The position numbers were made by a program, and so were the translations under genes. DNA of 64,000 nt from Stagnihabitans sp043721775 (GTDB lineage: Bacteria; Pseudomonadota; Alphaproteobacteria; Rhodobacterales; Rhodobacteraceae), in assembly GCA_043721775.1 (NCBI GenBank), contig JAYSQA010000345.1:1-64000 (forward strand), given 5' to 3'. The notes beneath the pieces were generated by a model that had not been told where the DNA came from, searched no databases, and saw only the letters and a list, made by a program, of their open reading frames with translations. Positions 61,831-64,000 of this stretch are shown piece after piece. The number at the start of each line of letters is the position of its first letter. Position 1 is the stretch's first letter.

Positions 61831-62924
61831 GCCTTGGCCCCCTTTTTGCCGGACCCGATCATCGGGGCGGCATTGCTGTCAAGCGGCCAGCGCGGTCGGG
61901 CGGTCAGGTCGCTGTCAGGTGCCGCGCCGATCAGATGACGCTCGATCCCGGCCCAGGCAATCATCGCCGCGTTGTCGGTGCAAAGCTTCAGCGGCGGGGC
62001 GGTGAACGTCACACCCAACTGGGCACAAACCGTCTCTAACGTGGCGCGAAGCACGGTATTGGCAGCCACCCCTCCGGCCACCGCAAAGGCAGGACTGGCG
62101 GGTGCCTCTGCCAGATAAATCTGCAAAGCGCGGCGCGTTTTTTCAGACAGAACCGCCGCCACCGCCGCCTGAAAGCCAGCGCAAAGGTCGGCGCGGTCTT
62201 GCACGGTTAGCCCGCCCTTTTCCGCAATCACGCCATCGCGCGCCCGCAGAACAGCGGTCTTCAAGCCCGAAAAAGACATGTCGCAGCCCGGCCTGTCCAG
62301 CAAAGGCCGGGGCAGGGCAAAGCGCTTGGGGCAGCCCTTGAACGCCTCTGCCTCGACCCACGGGCCGCCGGGTTGCGGCAGGGCCAGCAGCTTGGCAACC
62401 TTGTCAAACGCCTCACCCGGGGCATCGTCTATTGTGCCGCCAAGGCGCTGGAACTGGTCTGGCCCGCGCACGATCAGGAACTGGCAGTGCCCGCCTGACA
62501 CCAGAAGCATCAGATAGGGAAAGGCCAGCCCATCGGTCAGCCGGGGCGTCAGCGCGTGACCCGCCAGATGGTTCACACCGAAAAGCGGCAACCCGGTTGC
62601 TGCCGAAATCCCCTTGGCCAGCATCACCCCCGACAGCACCCCGCCGATCAGTCCGGGGCCAGAGGTGACGGCCACCGCATTCATATCAGCCAGCGTCAAT
62701 CCTGCCGCCGCCAAAGCCCGCTCTACACAATGATCCAGCCGTTCGACATGGGCGCGGGCGGCAATTTCGGGGACAACGCCCCCAAAGGCGGCGTGCAAGG
62801 CGAACTGGCCCTCAACCTCGGAGCTTAGCACCACGCCTTGCCCGTCGGGCAGGCGCCGCACCACGGCAGCCGCGGTATCATCGCAGCTGCTTTCAATGCC
62901 TAGAAATGTGATTGTCCCGTTCAT
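61827..62924 (-). CDS. tsaD: tRNA N6-threonylcarbamoyladenosine synthase subunit TsaD
   Basis: A 365-residue TsaD, the catalytic subunit for the t6A37 modification of ANN-reading tRNAs. It opens FLGIESSCDDTAAAVV; GGVVPEIAARAHVERL, metal histidines in GVNHLAGHAL, LLVSGGHCQFL and the C-terminal LCTDNAAMIAWAG with the metal Asp are visible. ATG 62924 is the family start; the open frame upstream belongs to the region antisense to hemD. Divergent from hemD with 49 bases between. Confidence 0.96.
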   Translation of the reverse strand: MNGTITFLGIESSCDDTAAAVVRRLPDGQGVVLSSEVEGQFALHAAFGGVVPEIAARAHVERLDHCVERALAAAGLTLADMNAVAVTSGPGLIGGVLSGVMLAKGISAATGLPLFGVNHLAGHALTPRLTDGLAFPYLMLLVSGGHCQFLIVRGPDQFQRLGGTIDDAPGEAFDKVAKLLALPQPGGPWVEAEAFKGCPKRFALPRPLLDRPGCDMSFSGLKTAVLRARDGVIAEKGGLTVQDRADLCAGFQAAVAAVLSEKTRRALQIYLAEAPASPAFAVAGGVAANTVLRATLETVCAQLGVTFTAPPLKLCTDNAAMIAWAGIERHLIGAAPDSDLTARPRWPLDSNAAPMIGSGKKGAKA

Positions 62925-62973
62925 CGACCCATCACGATTGCCCCAGAAGCCCTGCCGAGGTAACACCTTGGGC

Positions 62974-63711
62974 ATGGCCGCACAATCCTTCCCCCCCGGC
63001 GCCGCGCCTGTTGTTCTGCTGATCAGACCTGCCGCGCAATCGGCCCGGTTCGCCGACAGTCTGCTGGAAAGCAGTGCCGGGCTGCGCGTGGTCAAAGCAC
63101 CACTGATCGCGCCGGTCTTTCTGGACCCGGTCTTGCCGGTGAAATCGTGGGCCGGAATAATCCTGTCATCGGAAACCGGGGCAAAGGCGGCGGGCCGCAT
63201 GAAGCCGCTTCTGCCAGATTTTGCCTTCTGTGTCGGCGATCGTACGGCCCAAGCGGCGCGTCTGGCAGGCTTTGCACCGCACTCGGCACAGGGCGATGCC
63301 GAGGCGATGCTGGCACTGATTCTCTCGCATCCCAAGGTTCCGCTGTTGCACTTGCGCGGGCGTGAGACGCAGGGCGACCTTGCTAAGCGGCTTTCGGCCA
63401 ACGGCATCCAAACCGATGAGGCCGTGGTTTATGCGCAAGAGGCGCAGCCCCTGACGGCTGAGGCGATTGCGTTGCTGCAAACGACCAATTCCGTCGTTGT
63501 CCCGCTGTTTTCCCCGCGAAGTGCTGAAATCTTCGGCGCAGAGTGTCAACGTATCACAGCAACCGCCCGCCTTTGCGTGATAGCGATAAGCCGCGCCGTT
63601 GCCGATGTTGCGTGCCCGTGGTCCGACAAGGTGATCGTCGCTGCCCAGCCAACCGCCGAAAGCATGGCCGAGGCTGTGATCCAGCATTTGGCCGCAGGGC
63701 AGGACGCTTGA
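62974..63711 (+). CDS. hemD: uroporphyrinogen-III synthase
   Basis: A 245-residue HemD-type protein that closes and inverts hydroxymethylbilane into uroporphyrinogen III. Family conservation is low, but LLIRPAAQSARFADSL, the IILSSETGAKAA segment, FCVGDRTAQAARLAGF, LHLRGRETQGDLAKRL and the C-terminal VPLFSPRSAEIF pattern are characteristic. Its neighbour downstream is a mitofilin-like gene, as in the alphaproteobacterial hemC-hemD-mitofilin-hemY order; hemC is not here. Confidence 0.88.
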   Translation: MAAQSFPPGAAPVVLLIRPAAQSARFADSLLESSAGLRVVKAPLIAPVFLDPVLPVKSWAGIILSSETGAKAAGRMKPLLPDFAFCVGDRTAQAARLAGFAPHSAQGDAEAMLALILSHPKVPLLHLRGRETQGDLAKRLSANGIQTDEAVVYAQEAQPLTAEAIALLQTTNSVVVPLFSPRSAEIFGAECQRITATARLCVIAISRAVADVACPWSDKVIVAAQPTAESMAEAVIQHLAAGQDA

Positions 63712-63768
63712 ATAAATGCGTGTTGCAGCATTACCTTGGCAGTGACGCGCTGAACGGAAGGATCGACC

Positions 63769-64000
63769 ATGGCCGAGACGGATGACACGGGGACGGGCAC
63801 CGCAGAGATCAAAGCTCAGATCAAACCAGACCCGATGCCAGACCCCAAAGTCGATGCCGCGCCCCTTGTGGTATCGGATCAGGCGGCACAGAAGACCGCA
63901 AAGCCTGCGCGGGGCCGCTTGACACTGTTGCCGGTCTTGGGCGGCGTTCTGGCGGCATTGGTCGGATATGGCGCGGCGCAACTGGTGCCGAACGGCTGGC
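63769..64000 (+). CDS. mitofilin-like (Mic60-type) membrane protein, cut by the window end
   Basis: The first 77 residues: a charged, Pro/Asp/Lys-rich cytoplasmic start followed by one membrane helix (about 50-73, LTLLPVLGGVLAALVGYGAA). AAGGA lies six bases before the ATG. Position directly after hemD and the N-terminal layout match alphaproteobacterial Mic60/mitofilin, which shapes the inner membrane. The rest, including the coiled coil and mitofilin signature domain, lies outside the window, so the call rests largely on context. Confidence 0.65.
   Translation, partial: MAETDDTGTGTAEIKAQIKPDPMPDPKVDAAPLVVSDQAAQKTAKPARGRLTLLPVLGGVLAALVGYGAAQLVPNGW

Noticed and set aside
1..64000. tRNA, rRNA, CRISPR arrays, insertion sequences or prophage genes
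   Set aside because: No cloverleaf with a T-arm, rRNA segment, regular spacer-repeat array, transposase or phage structural gene was seen on either strand.

Overview
The window is a gene-dense, GC-rich chromosomal segment of an alphaproteobacterium, most likely a member of the Rhodobacteraceae. The evidence is gene order and protein similarity: parB-parA-rsmG-mnmG-mnmE-rho-hemJ facing maf-aroE-coaE, parS sites of the form TGTTTCACGTGAAACA, hrcA-grpE next to rph-rdgB, and a hemD followed by a mitofilin-like membrane protein. I do not name a genus. I saw no rRNA, tRNA, CRISPR array, IS element or prophage.

Layout. 1-4.5 kb: a possible amine-catabolism operon (LysR regulator, a trimethylamine/histamine-dehydrogenase-like flavoprotein, an amidohydrolase). 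4.5-7.4 kb: prolyl aminopeptidase, ubiG, an aldo/keto reductase. 7.6-13.2 kb: tamA-tamB for outer-membrane protein assembly. 13.2-14.0 kb: a YihY-type membrane protein. 14.1-22.2 kb: an exopolysaccharide locus (YjbE/F/H-like proteins, a WbpM-type sugar dehydratase, a sugar transferase, an epimerase and a divergent Wza-like exporter). 22.2-26.5 kb: a marR-nitrilase-grxC-comF operon, an NDUFAF5-like methyltransferase-fold protein and hemH. 26.5-27.2 kb: two near-identical tiny secreted proteins. 27.4-29.3 kb: two L,D-transpeptidase-type proteins flanking a CAP-domain lipoprotein. 29.4-34.3 kb: a pair of ABC exporter genes, one split by a one-base frameshift, ending in an rRNA methyltransferase. 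34.3-37.1 kb: CCA-adding enzyme, a CoA-type NUDIX hydrolase and Hsp33. 37.2-39.4 kb: a NUDIX protein, a receiver-PP2C phosphatase and a divergent Hpt protein. 39.4-45.2 kb: argG, a sulfotransferase-like protein paired with a class-IV aminotransferase, and mutS. 45.3-49.9 kb: grpE-hrcA facing rph-rdgB-ridA-hemW. 49.9-57.3 kb: parB-parA-rsmG-mnmG-mnmE-rho-hemJ. 57.3-57.7 kb: the only gene-free stretch above 300 bp, a candidate replication origin. 57.7-59.7 kb: maf-aroE-coaE. 59.7-62.9 kb: a DUF1761 protein and a tsaD-gpsA-yciI-EVE operon. 63.0-64.0 kb: hemD and the start of a mitofilin-like gene cut by the window end.

How it works together. Most of the window is housekeeping: chromosome segregation, tRNA modification, proteostasis, heme, shikimate and CoA synthesis, and envelope biogenesis. 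The more unusual parts are the amine dehydrogenase with a histamine-dehydrogenase-like active site, the sulfotransferase-like/aminotransferase pair whose transaminase appears to lack the PLP-nitrogen glutamate, the tiny secreted protein family, the Hpt/receiver-phosphatase pair, the broken ABC exporter, and three parS sites inside genes. Functions are assigned by reading the proteins and recalling families; no database search was run.
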